Assembly: GCA_017554615.1 (NCBI GenBank)
Contig: JAFZHY010000023.1
Span: forward strand, 1-64,000
Direction of reading: 5' to 3'
Length of the DNA: 64,000 bases
From: Clostridia bacterium
GTDB lineage: Bacteria; Bacillota; Clostridia; UMGS1840; HGM11507
Made by a program: the position numbers and the translations under genes. The notes under the pieces were generated by a model. It did no database searches and was not told the DNA's origin. It saw nothing but the letters and a program-made list of their open reading frames with translations. Below, one piece after another: positions 62,351 through 64,000 of this stretch (position 1 is the stretch's first letter; every line of letters begins with the position of its first letter).

Positions 62351-63668
62351 TTCCCATTCTCCTTATTTCAAGTAAGTATCCTCTTTCGTCGCTTTCCCTT
62401 TTAAATATCCCAGGTATCCATAAAATGCCTTTGTCGTCTGTAACTATCGGATAAATATCCCTTTCGTACTTAGGTACTTTTTTATCAGTAAATAAATCCT
62501 GAACTTTTTTATGGCCTACCTTTTTTATATATACTTTATCCCCGGGTTTTCTGTTTCTTACATTAAGATTTGAAATATCCGATACTAAAACCGAATTTTT
62601 ACCCCTTTTTTCGCCCGAAGATAAATTAAGTATCACTTTTGCTTCCTTTATATAATTATCCCCCAAAGATAAATTATATAAATAGTCTTTATAAGGTTCT
62701 TTTCTTTTAGTTATTATAACTTTATCATAACTTATTTTTATAATAACTTCATTTTTAAATGAAATTTCTTTGCCTGTATTTTTATTTCTTATAAGTGCTA
62801 TGGCACTGTCAGTCTGAACTTTTAAAAGGTCGATATCAAAAAGTTTTTTTATAGTAAGCCTTATTACTCTTGACAAAACTGCATCTTCCAAAGAATTAAG
62901 TAAGTTTATATCATATATAACCTCTTTATCCTTTATAACCCCTTGATTTAATACTTTATTTGCCAAAGATGTAATATATTCACTGTCCTTTTTTAAAAGT
63001 TCAACCGTGTTTATAATATTTTCTTCTTTTAAAGAGAAATTTTCTTTTAAATAAGGTATAAGTTCAAGCCTTACCTTATTTCTTAAATAGTTTGTTTCAA
63101 GATTTGTTTCATCCGTAACATAACTTTGATTTTTAAGTTTAAGATATTCTTCAATATCTTCTCTTTTAACCTCAATTAAAGGACGGATAACCCCGTCTTC
63201 CCTCATAGGCTTTATGGAAATAAGCCCATCGGTTGAAGCACCCCTTAAAAGACGGAGGAAAAATGTTTCTAATACATCGCCCATATGATGAGCAGTAGCA
63301 ATTTTTAAAGCGCCTGTTTTAGATTTTATTTCATTAAAAAAGTCGTACCTTGCTATTCTTCCCGCTTCTTCCTCACACACTTTAAGTTCATTTTTTATTT
63401 TTTTAATGTCTACACTTTTTACATAAAAATCTATACCTAATTTTTCGCATAATTTTCTTGAGAACTCTTCATCTCTTAAAGCAGTTTCTCTTAAATTATG
63501 GTTAATATGACATGCTATAATCTTATTTATTTTAAGTTTTTCTTTAAGATTATATAAGCATAAAATAAGACTCACAGAATCTGCCCCTCCTGACAGACCC
63601 ACAATAACAGTATCCATAGGAGAAATAAGGTTATATTTTTTTACCGTAGAAAGTACTTTGTTTTCCAT
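62340..63668 (-). CDS. tilS: tRNA(Ile)-lysidine synthetase
   Basis: Modifies C34 of the minor tRNA-Ile to lysidine so that it reads AUA. 442 residues. The N-type ATP-pyrophosphatase P-loop is VGLSGGADSVSLIL (about residues 23-36). ACHINHNLRETALRDEEF near 53-70, ATAHHMGDVLETFFLRLLRG near 124-143 and the GLISIKPMREDGVIRPLIEV segment near 149-168 are conserved. A C-terminal TilS domain with RNRKPGDKVYIKKVGHKKVQDLFTDKKVP near 371-399 completes it. It lies 11 bp after dnaB. Confidence 0.95.
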   Translation of the reverse strand: MENKVLSTVKKYNLISPMDTVIVGLSGGADSVSLILCLYNLKEKLKINKIIACHINHNLRETALRDEEFSRKLCEKLGIDFYVKSVDIKKIKNELKVCEEEAGRIARYDFFNEIKSKTGALKIATAHHMGDVLETFFLRLLRGASTDGLISIKPMREDGVIRPLIEVKREDIEEYLKLKNQSYVTDETNLETNYLRNKVRLELIPYLKENFSLKEENIINTVELLKKDSEYITSLANKVLNQGVIKDKEVIYDINLLNSLEDAVLSRVIRLTIKKLFDIDLLKVQTDSAIALIRNKNTGKEISFKNEVIIKISYDKVIITKRKEPYKDYLYNLSLGDNYIKEAKVILNLSSGEKRGKNSVLVSDISNLNVRNRKPGDKVYIKKVGHKKVQDLFTDKKVPKYERDIYPIVTDDKGILWIPGIFKRESDERGYLLEIRRMGNEE

Positions 63669-63679
63669 AAGCCCTCTTA

Positions 63680-64000
63680 CTAATAATTACCCTCAAATGT
63701 ATAGAATGTTGTAAATTCTCCAATCCATGTAAGTTTAACCGAGCCGGTCTCACCTGCTCTGTTTTTGGCAACTATACATTCGCAGATATTTTTTGCCTCG
63801 GTATCTTCGTTATATACTTCATCCCTGTATAAAAACATAACTATATCAGCATCCTGCTCTATTGCCCCGGATTCTCTTAAATCCGAAAGCATAGGACGGT
63901 GGTCGTCTTTTCTTTGCTCAACAGCACGGGAAAGTTGTGATAGAGCAATAACAGGGATAGAAAGTTCTTTTGCTATAAGTTTAAGATTTCTGCTTATTTC
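63680..64000 (-). CDS. dnaB: Replicative DNA helicase DnaB, C-terminal part only
   Basis: The frame stays open past the right edge: the last 36 codons before the edge read [30 protein letters not shown], followed by [29 protein letters not shown], the RecA-like core Walker B/H3 region of DnaB, then the normal C-terminal [26 protein letters not shown]. About 107 C-terminal residues are visible, out of about 440. It is the most upstream gene seen of the dnaB-tilS-hpt-ftsH-rnc group. Confidence 0.95.
   Translation of the reverse strand, partial: EISRNLKLIAKELSIPVIALSQLSRAVEQRKDDHRPMLSDLRESGAIEQDADIVMFLYRDEVYNEDTEAKNICECIVAKNRAGETGSVKLTWIGEFTTFYTFEGNY

Overview
The window is AT-rich chromosomal DNA of a spore-forming Bacillota, most likely a Clostridia member. 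Support: spo0A, spoVT and a SpoIID-type protein, several S-layer-homology (SLH) proteins, strong Shine-Dalgarno sites, many consensus sigma-A promoters with 17-bp spacers, and U-tract terminators. Genus cannot be fixed from the sequence; a gut-type clostridium is a guess.

Layout. 1-10728: a minus-strand phage late module (terminase, portal, scaffold, coat, connector, nozzle-like, fibre-like and baseplate-like proteins), running off the left edge; host genes follow directly after the terminase end, with no integrase or early genes in the window. 10869-16441: YdcZ-type transporter, a MarR-degV-hemolysin III operon under a doubled operator, an LplB/LplC-type sugar permease pair, a creatininase-family protein. 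16724-18692: IT-superfamily transporter plus cytidylate-kinase-like protein. 18842-30155: a single-promoter exopolysaccharide operon (initiating transferase, DUF1919, epimerase, five glycosyltransferases, flippase, UDP-GlcA 4-epimerase, UDP-Glc dehydrogenase). 30299-34820: spoVT, SpoIID-like, queA, tgt. 35071-37128: second DegV, two tiny genes, YetF. 37296-40869: nadA-nadB-nadC-niaR under a dyad likely bound by NiaR. 40981-41597: phd-doc toxin-antitoxin. 41964-47888: MacA/MacB-type exporter with an SLH protein as last gene. 48135-53707: spo0A, uvrC, HPr, a chromate-transporter pair, an SLH protein. 53977-59005: large SLH/S-layer protein with a membrane coiled-coil protein, and a G5/3D-domain protein. 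59133-64000: rnc, ftsH, hpt, tilS and the 3' part of dnaB.

The most unusual feature is a family of intergenic arrays of tiny, mutually different hairpins joined by a constant 7-bp linker: GTGATAT switching to its complement ATATCAC in the middle (34832-35009), or GCGATAT switching to ATATCGC (41730-41954 and 53762-53860). The linkers themselves could pair across each array to make a multi-branched fold. I know no name for this family. A fragment with the same linker starts at the spo0A stop codon, and another heavily structured intergenic stretch lies between queA and tgt, flanked by a 12-bp direct repeat.
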